Assembly: GCA_019188255.1 (NCBI GenBank)
Contig: JAETXT010000004.1
Span: forward strand, 2,046,001-2,110,000
Direction: 5' to 3'
DNA: 64,000 nt
Origin: Verticillium longisporum
Taxonomy: Eukaryota; Ascomycota; Sordariomycetes; Glomerellales; Plectosphaerellaceae
Under the pieces are notes generated by a model, which worked only from the letters and a program-made list of their open reading frames with translations, had not been told where the DNA came from and ran no database searches. A program made the position numbers and the translations under genes. Positions 10,310-21,800 of this stretch are shown here, piece after piece. Position 1 is the first letter of the stretch. Each line of letters begins with the position of its first letter.

Positions 10310-12316
10310 ATGACTGCTCGAGTGCTCACGGCGATGACGCAGCCATTCAAAGACACCTACGCTCCAGAATTGTCAGCCCTCTCCAGTCACCGCCCGGTCT
10401 TTGCTTCCCGAGTTCTGCTCCTAACCTGATCTCTGAAGAGAGGACATTAAGACGATCGCAAGATCCCTTGAGGCCTTCCGCGAATCTCACCTGTCAGGAA
10501 CCACAGACATTGCTCATGTCCTCTGTCAGCCAGGAAACCCAAGAGAAGAAAAGACACTGGCCAGTTCCACTGACATCGCAAACCTCGTAAGTCATGAGCC
10601 GTCGTGGTGACATTTCCACGTAGACTGCAGGGACTTGCTGTGTCAAACATTGAGCTTATACTAGTCCCAGCCTTCAATCAGCTCTGCATGCCACCAGCTA
10701 TTGTCCGCCCTTCCCATATCCCCGAATGAGAAGAACAAAACAAGGTGAACACGATCTTAACCAGTTTGCCCTAGCTTCATATACAAATACCTCGTCCAGC
10801 GACCCCTCGAGCCCGTCCCTGACGATGCCAACAAGCTTCAGATCTCCGCCAGCTCCCTCGAAAGCCTCACCAAGCACCTGACGCTGCCTGCGGCGTTCAT
10901 CTTCGCCCCCACCCGCTACTACCTGCCCAACGGACGAGGCAGCCGCCAGATCAAGATTGGCGACAAGACATGCCACGACACGTGGTATTTCCTCCCAGTC
11001 CGGGTTCAGGTCGAGACAGTCGGCACCAACCCTCCGTCGAACCCGCCCGCGACCACTGACGACGACGACGCCAGCCAGATGAACCCCTTTTACAAGCTCC
11101 ATCTTCCGAACGTGCAGAGAGATATCCACCGGTCGTGCGTGGGCATCTTCTCGCGCGTCGAATCGGACTCGCGGCGCTTCACATTCGTGGCCTTTGACTT
11201 TATGCACGGCCGCTGGCCCAAGGTCGCCCTCGAGCCAAGGGAGCGCATCGGTGACGTTCTCAAGCGCCACCCTCAGAGTCCCGATGCCAGCTTTGGCCGC
11301 GAGCACTGCGTGCACCTCGTCTACCTGACGAGCGCCACCCGCTGGTGGACCAATTCTCTGTCGAGCGTCAACGAGCAGCTCATTGCCTACGAGCGCCGCC
11401 TGCAAGCCGAGCTCGACAGGGCTGGCACCACGCCCGAGTCGGTCCTGACGGAGCTCAACAGGGCGCTGCACTCGATCGCCGCGCATCTCCAGCGGTACCT
11501 GTCCGAGCTCAAGTCCCTGCGGGGCATCGCGGCCGACCTCTCGGCCGATTACGCCTCTGTCCACGAGAACGACGCCAAGCCTGGCAATAAGGAGGCATTG
11601 AAACAGGCGGCCCGCGGCTTTGCCCAGGTTCTCTCGCAGGTCGATGCGGCCCACGAGTTGGCCGTGGAGCTCGAGAAGAAGACGCAGAACATCCTGGCCC
11701 TCGTACGTCGCTCCTGCTGCCGCCTCTGCCATTCATCGAGCCCTGCTAATTCCTCTCGGCAAAGCTGTTCAACAGGATCCAGATTAGCAGCGACCGTCTG
11801 CTCGTAGCCAACGGGGAAGCAATGCAGGGTATTCTGAGAGCCATGCAGGAAGACGCCAGCCTTGCCCAGCGGATGGCGACTGAATCGCACAGGCTCGCGC
11901 AAGAGATGAAGAAGGACAGCATTGCCATGAAAACGGTAAGATTTCGCCCTGGCATGTGTATAGGCGCCGACAGCTGTTGATGTATGTCTCTGCAGATCGC
12001 CATCGTCACCATGTTCTTCTTACCAGGCGCAACATTTGCGGTACGAGCATCCATCCAGTGACCAGGGGTTCTCACCATTTCTCATGCTAACATTCGGCAG
12101 ACTCTGCTCTCCATGCCATTCTTCAGCGACAACGAGTGGATGGGCCACGCGTCCCGGTTCTGGATTTGGGTTGTCTTCTCTGTGCCGTCTACTGCTGCTT
12201 GCTTCATCTTCTACAGCATCTGGCGGAAGCGGGCTCAAGAGTTGGTCAGGGAGGCGGAGGATGGTGTACCCCTGCAAGGCTTGCCGAATATTCGGCAAAA
12301 CGGACACGTACGATAG
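10310..12316 (+). CDS. Fungal CorA-like membrane protein (Mg2+ transporter-like)
   Basis: Multi-exon plus-strand gene. Well-defined exons are about 10773-11702, 11765-11935, 11996-12040 and 12101-12316. An upstream exon ending at 10586 (GTAAGT donor) encodes an in-frame segment starting EDIKTIARSL. The first exon (ATG 10310) and its donor are uncertain. The body is a long soluble, mostly helical domain with an aromatic core (TWYFLPVRV, FTFVAFDFMHGRW). A coiled region follows, then MFFLPGATFATLLSMPFF leading into the first membrane helix and FWIWVVFSVPSTAACFIF as the second, with a short basic tail. This FLPG(T/A)..A..FSMP signature is typical of fungal CorA-like proteins; the classic CorA GMN motif is absent, so Mg2+ transport is not assured. 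Introns of 60-62 bp support expression. A possible extra coding piece lies between 10671 and 10745 (see findings). Confidence 0.78.
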
Positions 12317-12891
12317 CACAACGTCCATCTGTGGGTATCCAGGATGAAGGTTGGTTGGTTACTCTGAGTGAGGGTAGTCTTGTTGGTCTTCATGTTTTCA
12401 TGGGTTGGGCCGGGGTTCGAAATTGCGGCAAAGTGCACAAAGGACATCATCGGGTGTGCAAGGCAGAAATTAGCTTCCCATGCATGAATATATTGTCTCT
12501 GACGCAGCGGCGGCCCTCTTGTCATCACGCACTGTTCCAGGAATGCCACGCAGCCTCCCCTAGAATGCCAGTCCAGGTTGTACATCTATATCAAGCTTGT
12601 CATCTGAGACAGCCCTCCATGCATGCATAGTCTCCAACAAGGGGGGACTCCAGTACAGATAGATTACCGAGAGCTTGGACCAGATGCAGAACATGAAATC
12701 AAAGTGGGTATATGCCAGCCAGGTTTGGATAATGTAGAAAAAGAGGGGGATATCTTTCGCCATGTGGTAGGTGCAGAAGAAATTCAAAATTCAAAAAAAT
12801 GAAGAAAGAAACGCTTGCTCGCTCATACACAAGAATTCCACAGAAACAAATAAAGACACAAGCCATTTATTGTCGCATGGACAGGCCAGGC
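12317..12891. other. Convergent 3' intergenic region
   Basis: AT-richer spacer between the ends of the CorA-like gene and the WG-repeat gene. It probably contains both 3' UTRs and polyadenylation sites (AATAAA at 12847-12852, antisense forms nearby). No gene seen. Confidence 0.55.
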
Positions 12892-15800
12892 TCAACCCGT
12901 GATCTTCCTCCACCAGCTGCTTCGAGGCGGAGCCGGCTCGGCGGCTGCGCTCGCCCCGCCGCCCCCGTAGAGAGACCGCCGCCGCTCATCGCTGCCTTCC
13001 GAACCACCCGCCCCCGTCGGCGCCGCGCCGTTGCGCCGCTCCCGCTCCTCCCGACGAGCGCGGCGGCGACGGTCGTCGCCCTCGTCCGCCGTGGCATCCT
13101 CCGTCTTGGCTCGTCGGCGGCGCTCACGCCTCTCGCGCCTGGCTTCGTCTTCGGTTTCCGGCGGCGGGGGCGCATCTGAGTGCTCCTTGACCCAGGAAGA
13201 TGTACCGGAATGGGGCCACGCTGGCTTGGCCTCGCCCTTGCGACGGGATCTTTGCTTTGCGTAGACACCTTCGGTATCTGACGGATGCGTGGAGCGGTGT
13301 CGGCTGCTCCGATGTTGGCCGTTGTCTTCGTCAGCCGCGCGGGCAGCACGTCTTGCCTCGCGTCGTCGCAATCTTGCCTCCTCGTCTTCAGATGCCTCGA
13401 CTGGCCGGGCGCGACGTCGCTCATCGCGCGCAGCACGTCTTGCCTCAGCTTCCGTGGCCTCTCCAGCGGCAGCAGCGGCAGCAGCGGCAGCAGCCTCACG
13501 ATCCTTGCGACGGCGTCTGCGTTCAGCTCGTCTGGCATCAGCATCAGCATCAGCGCCGGCATCAGCGCCGACGTCAGCGCTCGCACGCTTCACTTCCTCC
13601 TCGCGCTGGCGAGCTGCACGTCTTTCAGCGCGTTTCGCTTCCTTCTCTTCGTGACGCCGTGCCTCCGCTTCCTCCTCACGTTTGCGGTGTCGCTCGCGGC
13701 GCGCCTTGTCCTTGGCTTGCCGCGCCTCCTCAGCGGCCCGCTCCGCAGTCTCTCTCTCGGCGCGCTCGGCGCGCTTGGCCTTACGAGCTGCGCGTCGGGC
13801 TTCGCGATCGTCATCGTCCACGGGCGCTTCGCCTGCTTCGGGGTCACCAGCAGCGCTCCGCTGGCGACGTTCACGTCTTGCCTCGTCGTCCGTCGTTGCG
13901 TACGTGTTCCGCCGTTGCAGCGGGTCAGGGCGCTCAGCCTTTGGTGTCATGAAACCACTAAACATGGCGCCGAACCCCTTCTTCGCCGTCGAGTTGCTGC
14001 GTGACAATGGCGGGGGCTCCGCTGGACCGTCGCCATCCACCATGACAATGTCCTCGTCCTTGGGAGCCTTGGTGCGCCGGCGCCGTTGCTCCTTGGTGGG
14101 GCTGACATCTTCGCCATTGGCGCCCACCATGACAATATCTTCGTCCTCTGGAGCGCGCCTGCGACGCTTGCTCGCGGACTTGTCAACGCCAAAGATCTTG
14201 GCAGCTTTGGATGCCATCGGAGGAGGCGCTTCCTCGGGCGGAGGGGAGGCAAGGCCGCCGACATCGTACGAATGGCGTCGCGAAGGCCTTGCACTGGCAC
14301 CGAGCCTCTTGTCTCGGGTCGACGTGGATCGCGAGACAGGTGGGGTGCTGAACATGGACATGAGCTTGGGCCGGCCCGGGGCCTCCCTCGCTCTGTCTAC
14401 ACGTTCGGCCTTGTCTGATGCTGATCCTTTGGAGGAGCCCTTTTCTTCTTTTTCGGTAGGCGACCTTCTCGACTTGCGCTCGGACGTGGTTCTTGAGGGC
14501 CTCTTCTCCTTCTCCCTTTCCTTGTCACGTGTAGCGGGCGTAGCGGCGTTCCACATACCCCAGGAGGCAGAGCCCTCGCGGTTGATCTTGGTGCGCTCCT
14601 TCTTGAGGGGCTTCGCATCGTCGGGCGGCGGCGTTAAAGGTTGAGGCGCGTCGGGAACCGCAGGTGGAGGGGGAGGCGGAGGTGGTGCTTCGGGTGGGAC
14701 ATCCTCCTTTGACCTCTTCTTACTCTTCTTGCTGCTCTTCTTGCCCGGAGACATGTCGATAATGCCTACAATCTCGTCGTCATCTTCGGGGAACGACCCG
14801 GGAAGCTCAGATTTGTGCTTCCTGGGATGACTGGCTTCTTCAACGGGCTCGACGAGCGATCTGTCCTTATCCCGCTTGGAACGCTTCTTCTCCTCCCTCG
14901 TCGGCTCTGGAGGTGGCGGGGGCGCGAGTGGGGCTGCTTCGACTTCGGGTTCTTCGACGGGCGCTTCAAAGGCTTTGAGCCGGTCGGCGAGTTTGCTAGC
15001 CTTGCGAGCGGAGGACGATTTCATGACATTGTCGGCGGTCGAAGATGAGAAGGTGTCCTTCCAGTCGCTCGAGGCAGCTTCTAAAGGAAGGATGAGTCAG
15101 CAATGTAATCTCGGGTACGGCCGAGGCGTGATGCAGCTCATCTCGGTGAGAATCTGGGGTGAGTGGAGATGATCAGGGGTGCGTGCCACCAGCCCAGCGG
15201 CCAAAAGCACACCGTCATGCAATGAACAGCGCCCCCTCCCCTTGCCTTTTGGGCCACATACCTTTTTTGGAAGGCTTCTTTGCGCCCCAGAAGCTGAAGG
15301 CGTCGCTCGACGGCTTCGCGCCCTCGGCCTCAGGAGCAAGGAGTTCCTCGATCTGCTCGGGACTGAGCTCATTCATAGCGTCGTCCAGGTCGGCCCCACC
15401 TGCATCGGGCGCCGGTTCGGGCTCCGGTTCGGGCGCTGGCTCGGGCTCGGGCTCAGGCTCCTTCGCCTTGGATTTGGACTTGGACTTGGACTCCTTCTCG
15501 GCCTTGGCGCTCTTCTTCGATTTTTTCTTGGAAGATTCAGCTGCTGCGGCGGCTGCTGCCGCTTCTGCTGCCGCCGCTGCTTCTGCCGCCGCCGCCTCCT
15601 CTGCCGCCGCCTCCTCTGCCGCCGCCGCCTCTGCCGCCGCCGCCTCCGCTGCTGCAGCTTCAGCCGCTTCCGCCTCCTGACGCTCCCGCTCGGCCTGCTC
15701 CTCCGCTTCCCGGGCAAGTCGCTCCTCTTCTTCCTTAGCCGCTTGCGCCGCGGCTTCTTCAGCCTCCAGTGCTGCCAGCGCGTCGTCGCCCGCATTCTCC

Positions 15801-18800
15801 TCCGCGGCAGCTTTCGCTTCGGCGCGCTCGTTGGCGGCTTTGGTCAGGCGGTCGAATACAGCCTGGTCTTTTTTCAGCAGCTTACCCCCTCGCTTCGCCT
15901 TCTTCGTGATGAGAGCCTCGAGCTCCTTCTCCTCCGCACGGATTTTCTCCGCTTCTGCCTCGGCGAGAGCAAGCGCCTCCTTCTCAAGGCGGGCGGCCTC
16001 GGCGGCCTCGGCAGCTGCGGCTTCTTCCGCTTCGCGAGCGATGCGCTCTTCCTCTTCCTTTTTCGCCTGCTCTTCCGCCTCCTTCTCCTCTTGGGCCTTG
16101 CGGGCAGCCTCTTCCTTCTCGGCCTTCTTCTTCTCCTTTTCGAGCTTCTTCAGCTCCTTCTCACTTAGCTTGGGCTCCTTCTTCGGCTTCTCCGGTTCAG
16201 GTTCAGGTTCTGCTTCAGGCTCAGTCAAGTCCATGGGAGGGGTCGGTGCTGGTGGCGGAGGGTCGGCAAGTATGTCCTTACGGCTTTTCTTTGACTTCTT
16301 CTTCGAAGACGTTCCCCAGATGTCCAGATCGTCGGCGGCTTTGCTGTCCTTGGTCTCTTCGACAGAATCCGGCTGCACGGTTTCCAGTGCGGGTTCTTCC
16401 TCGACGATTTCGACCGGGACGTTCTTGGACTTCTTGTCCTTCTTCTTCTTCGAAGAGGCTGCGCCCCATATGTCCACAGGCTCCTCAATGGCGTCCGGCT
16501 TCCAGGTTTTGTCAGTAGTTGCCTCTTTCTTCTTGGTCTTCTTTCCAAAGGAGCTGAAAAAGTCATCCTCGGCCATGGGGTCGCTTACTTCTGGAGCTGC
16601 AGGTGGTGGTTCTTCTCCCGCGGGCGCATCGTCCTGGCCAAAATCAACCAAGGCCGATGCTTTACCTTTCTTCGCGTCAGTCTTTTGGCCGAATGCACTC
16701 ATCCAGTCGGTTCCAGAGGTTCCAAAGACTTTGCTTGTGGCGTTGTTGGCTGAGGGGTTGCTTCGCTACCTTTCTTCTTCTTATCCTTGTCCTTTTTAGA
16801 GCTAACGGCACCCCAAATGTCCCAAGAACTAGGTTCGGCGGCCGCTGGCGCAGGCTCCGGCTCCGGCTCCGGGATGGGTTCGGGTTCTGGCTCAGGTTCC
16901 GGATCGGCCCCCTTCTTCTTCTTCTTCTTATCCTTCTTAGTGACAGCTGTCCCCCAAATGTCAACCTCGGGTTCTGGCTCCGGCTTGTCCTCCTTCTTAC
17001 TACCGAAATCGTCCCAAAAGGCGTCTTCCTTGACAGGCTCCGGCTCGGGTTCCGGAACAGGCTCGGGTTCAGGCGGAGGCGGAGGTGGGGGCGGGGGTTC
17101 CTCAACAGCGCCCTTCTTCTTCTTCTTCTTGTCTTTCTTGGAAGTGGCTACGGGGGCACCCCAAGGATCGTCCTTCTTCTCCGGTTCCGGCTCTGGCACT
17201 GGCTCAGGTGGGGGCGGGGGCGGGGGCGAAGGCTCCGGCTCAGGGGCACGTTCCGGCTCGGGGGGGTCCCAAATCGATGCCTTTTTCTTTTTCTTGTCCT
17301 TCTTGCCAGTAGTGCCCCAGCCGCTCATGAAATCATCGTCCGCCTTTGGGGGTTCTGGCTCCAGCACCGGCTCTGGCACAGGTTCGGGTTCCGGTTCGGG
17401 TTCAGGCACCACAGGAGGTGGCGGTTCCGGCTCCGCAGCAGCGCCTTTCTTCTTCTTCTTCTTGTCCTTCTTCGAAGCTGGCGCTGCAAAGTCGCCCCAG
17501 GTGTCGTCGGGCTTGACAGGTTCAGGCTCAGGAATCGGCTCAGGGACGGGTTCAGGGACGGGTTCCGGCACCGGTTCCGGCTCGGGCTCAGCAATGGCGC
17601 CCTTCTTCTTCTTCTTGGTAGTTTTGCTTGTCGCTCCCCAGCCCCAGGCATCGTCCTGCACGGGTTCGGGCTCCGGTACAGGTTGTGGGTCTGGTTCTTT
17701 CGGCGGTTCCTCCTTCTTCTTCGTTTTCTTTTTCCCAGTCCCCCAGCTATCCCAAATGTCGTCCTCTTCCTTCGGCGGATCAGGTACTGGCACTGGAGCA
17801 GGCGGCTCCGGCTCCGGTTCTGGCTCGGCCGCGCCCTTCTTTTTCTTCTTCTTGTCCTTCTTGGACGTCGTTGTCGTGCCCATCCAGTCGTCGACAGCGG
17901 GTTCAGGGTCGGGAGCTGGAGGTGGTATCGGGGCTGGGTCAGGCTCGGGCTCGGGCTCCGGATCCCCCAAGGGTTGTTCTTCTTCTTCTTATCCTTTTTA
18001 GAAGCAGCCGTGGCAAAGGAGAAGCCAATGTCTTCTTTCTTTTCGTCTGGGGAGATGTCGCGGGGGTTCCTCGGCGACTTCGTCGACATCACCAAACCCA
18101 AAGCCAATCTTGCCCTTCTTTTTGGGCTTTGGGCGATTGATGCCCCAGGCACTGTCGTCCTCCTTGGGTTCAGCGGGCGCGGCGTCTTTGGTGGTGCTGG
18201 AAAAGTCCCATGCCCCTCCTGTGGTCCAACTGGTGCCCCACGTGCCAAAGGATGATGTTTTGGTGTCAGTGGTGCCAAAATTGATGTCGAGCCCGCCCGA
18301 GCCCACGTTTGGATCGTCTAGTTTGATTTCCTGGAAGGAATCGGCGGGTGCCTCCTCGGGGGTAGGGTCTGCCGCAGCGCCCTTCTTCCCCTTCTTCTTC
18401 TTGGCGGGTGCGAAGCTGCCCCAGTCGTCGACAGGGTCAGGCTCGCCACCGCCGCCGCCGCCGCCGCCGCCTCCATCCCCTCCATCACCGCCGTCCCCGC
18501 CAGCACCACCGACACTGCCATCATTCTTGCCAGCGTCGCCACCCTGATCATCGCCGCCGCCTTCATCGTTCTTCTTGGTGCCGTCGTCGTCGTTGCTGTT
18601 GTTGTTGTTGGTCTCGGCAGGCTTGTTAGCGGCAGCTTTGGCAGCAGCGCTCTTTTTCTTCTTTGCAGCTTGCCAGAAACCGTCCTCGGAAGAGAAGTCA
18701 ACCTCGAATTCCTGGGTCGGATCGGCGAAGAAAGCATCGCGGCTGCGCCTCCGCCGCTCCTGCGGGGTGGATGTTGGAGGCAGAGGGAACGATGACAGCA

Positions 18801-18849
18801 ATGTGGGAGAATGTTGGCTGGCGCAGGCGTCAGTAGCGGTGGGGTCCAT
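12892..18849 (-). CDS. Giant low-complexity WG / poly-Lys / Pro-Glu modular protein
   Basis: Two exons, 15262-18849 and 12892-15080, joined by a 181 bp intron (GTATGT...TAG), about 1,920 residues. The frame is broken by three apparent one-base indels, at 18062-18066 (+1), 17964-17968 (-1) and 16754-16757 (-1); repairing them gives one continuous repeat protein. Order: N-terminal Asn/Gly-rich linker; about 17 modules of acidic-x-W-G, then [11 protein letters not shown], then a Pro-Glu spacer; a long Ala/Glu/Lys-rich region predicted as a single helix (about 15540-16170); then a basic Arg-rich half with DEDIVMV repeats (about 14040-14150) and an [10 protein letters not shown]-terminus. The first in-frame ATG is at 18849; upstream frame extends only through a GTG. 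No catalytic domain is seen. A scaffold, septal or condensate-forming role is inferred from composition only; a leashin-like or septal-pore-associated protein is one possibility. Confidence 0.82.
15540..15675 (-). repeat. Ala/Glu codon repeat inside WG-repeat gene
   Basis: Runs of GCC/GCT/GCG alanine codons interrupted by GAG, encoding repeating AEAAAA units. Such segments form stable isolated alpha helices. Confidence 0.85.
16760..18430 (-). repeat. Coding tandem modules [13 protein letters not shown](PE)n
   Basis: More than ten imperfect units of about 40-60 residues. Each has an acidic W-G or W-x-x-F/G core, then SKKDK plus five or six lysines, then a Pro-Glu or Pro-Val-Pro-Glu spacer. 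On the DNA level this is alternation of GGTTCGGGCTCCGG-like and TTCTTCTTCTTG-like tracts. Confidence 0.9.
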
Positions 18850-21800
18850 AACGATGTCGGTCGCATCCGAGGGTTCGGGTAGAGGGGCGAAGCGTCGAGA
18901 CCATCGCGGGGCGCATTCGGGCACCGTGAGGGGAGATGAGGGGTTGTTGAGAGCTGAGTGAGAGTTCCTCCAGAGAAGGGTATATCGAGTCTGTGCAAGT
19001 CACGAGATTAGTTCCGATTTCAAAAGAGAGGAGAATCATGCGCAGTTGATATCGAGGTGTCCAGCCAGTACCCCGCCTATGCCTGAAGCGTCGACGGCGA
19101 CACACGCCGTTGCAACGCCGCTGGACTCCGGGGGGCCTGGCGGGTTTGGGATAGCAGTAACTGCGAACAGGTACTAGGTGCTACGCATGGAGGACAGCTG
19201 GTGCTGGAGAGTGATTCGCCCTCTTACCGTAGCATGGCGCCTAGCTTGCAACCACGCCCGAGCAATCATGCCCAGGCGGATGCTTGTATCTTGTTCATCC
19301 CAGCCAGTCGGTGAGGGCTGGGTCGTTGTTCTCCAACCACATGCGCTTCCCAGAAATGTCCCTGGGAACGCCAAAACCTCGGCCGTAGCCATTGTGGAAT
19401 TTGGAACTGGCGATGCGATGGTCGGGTACGAAAATCATGGACGCTGTGGATGGGTCGGTAGAAGCCGCTGGATCGGAGGAGGTCGTGAGTTTGTCGATTT
19501 GCAACGACGGGACAACGAGCTCGTTGATGAGGCGGGGAGAGGGTCGTTGCGAGTCTGGTAGCACGAACGGTGTGTACACTTTGGCAAAGCGAAATGACAG
19601 CACAGTGGACGGAGAGCACGTTTTCGAGTTTGTCTCGTCTTAATCGGGCCTGGCGATGTAGGTAGCCTGGTGAGCAAAGACAGCTGAGCCAGTCTGCCCT
19701 CAAAGTGTGGAGGGACAAGGGCGAGACAAGGTGGTGATACAGAGCAGAGCAAAATATTTTTGCGCTCGTCGTCTGAGGTTGCGTAGAAATGGGATGGGCT
19801 GGGGAAAGGGCCCTGTGATGCGAAAAGAAGGGTCGGATCGATAAGTAAACGGAAACCGTCACCAGGCGCCAAATGACGGTGAAGAGCAGGGGGCAGGGAT
19901 GTAGCTGTTCCGATCTCCCTCCCTCGTCGCTGGTGGCCTGTCGCCCTGGGCGTCAGATAATGCCCGCACGCTCGTGTCGTCGGGTGCTCGAGCTCGATTC
20001 CAAAGGCAGAAAAAAGACGACTCGATCGCCGACGTTATTTTCTCTACTTATCTTGGTGGCGATTGGAAAGGGTTCACCCGTGTCTGTTTTCCTTCCTGAT
20101 TTCGATTTCTCCTCCTGAGCAGCGCAGGCGCAGATACAAGGGCCGCCAATGGATCATGGGGGCGTGAACCAGCCACGCTGCGACCCTGGGAGCCAATTGC
20201 GCCTTGCTGTCCCCTGCTTCTTTCTCGATCTCGTCGCTCGGCCAGGGCTGGCCAACGCAGGCGACAGTCCAGTCGGGATGCCCTCGTAGGCTGGTCCAGT
20301 GATCCGGTGATCCAGCAAGAAAGCTGCAGGACGAAAGGGGGTGGTGGGTGGTGGATGGTGGTTCTATCGTGAGCGTGTGACGAGAGGGTGTCTCAGTTTC
20401 GATGGTTGTTGGTTGGTAGGGTAGGTCAGTCGCCCTTCCAGGCCGTCTCTTCTTCAGCAAAGTGGCAGGGAGCGTTCTGTTCGTACAAATCCACCGTGAG
20501 CAAGTGAACGAGGACGGACGAAACAAAGCCAGCCAAGCAAAAAATAGCGAGAATGGCGAGTATATAAAACAGGCAAGTCAGAGAGCAAGGGCGAACGTAC
20601 ATGGGGAAAGGCAAGACGGGATGGTTATACAGTAGGTACCTTAGGTAGGTAGTATGGATGCGGCCAGGGGGGGGTGGCTATGGATATCACGCACTTGCTT
20701 CAACCTACCTTGCCAAGGTACCTTACTTTCGAGGTATTGGGCGTACAGGTACATGCAGAGCCAAATGCCCCGGCCAAGTCAGAGCACTGTGGCCCTGCAT
20801 GAAGACCACTGGATGCAGTACAATGAGGTTGTCCCGTCCTCTGGCTCCCGGGGCGGTGGTGCCCATCGTGTCCACGGGTTCCCAGTACGTGCGCCAGCGC
20901 ATTGATGGGAATCAGAGACGGGGCCTCGTACTCGTAGTCTATTCAACATCTGACGAGAAAGCAATTACTGACTGCAGGAAGCAGCGAAGCACCTTAGGTA
21001 GGTACCTCCTTAGGTGCCTAGGTAGGCAGGTAAGGTAGGTACGAGACAGTCGAAGAAGGTCTGCTCCCTCTGTCCCTGCCTTACACCTTCCCAAGTCCAC
21101 ATCGTGGAAGGAGCCACGCGCGCGATGTTCCGGCCGTCTTTGCTTAAAGGGCTGCCTCGATACATGACTGGCCGTCATTATGATGCCCACCCCTGCTTGT
21201 GCCCCCCCAGAACCCCCCCATTCCAAGAAGTCTCCATTCTCTTTCTGGGCACCACCTTTTGCATCACCACGCTGCCCACTCTTCTACGGCTTGACTTCTT
21301 GACCAGATGGCTACGGCAGGTGATGGTTTGTTTCCCTCCCATGTTCCCCATGTTGCCCCCTTGTCCTTGTCCCCTTGTCCTCGTTGCCCCCCTCCCCTCC
21401 CTGGTGGCCTTGTACTAACGGGTCACCTAAAGACGGTCGCTAGCCAGGTAGAGCTCGATCAACCAGCACCCAGCCGAGTTGGACCCTACGTACCGACCAG
21501 CGCCCTCACATGTCTCGACCGTTCTTTTTCTTCTGCTTCTCTTTCCCGTGTCTGATCAACATGGGCATTCTTGGTCCTCCTCGGCGCTTTCATCGCGGTG
21601 GACAACGAGACCAGGTCGACGAGTGCTGCCTGAACTGCCCCTCGCCCCTCGCCCCTAGCCCCTCCATCCCACCAACAGGAACAGCGGAATTTGTGTATCA
21701 TAATCCCTGTCACAACCCTTATCCGCATATGCCCCGCGCTTCGCTAGACCCAAGACATGTCGCTGTCGCTCTCGCGCTCCCGCCCTCTCCTTCTGGCCGT

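Noticed and set aside
12867..18998. Long plus-strand and alternate-frame open frames across the WG-repeat gene
   Set aside because: They are mirror images of codon-biased GC-rich repeats (poly-Ser, poly-Phe, poly-Leu) with no independent features.
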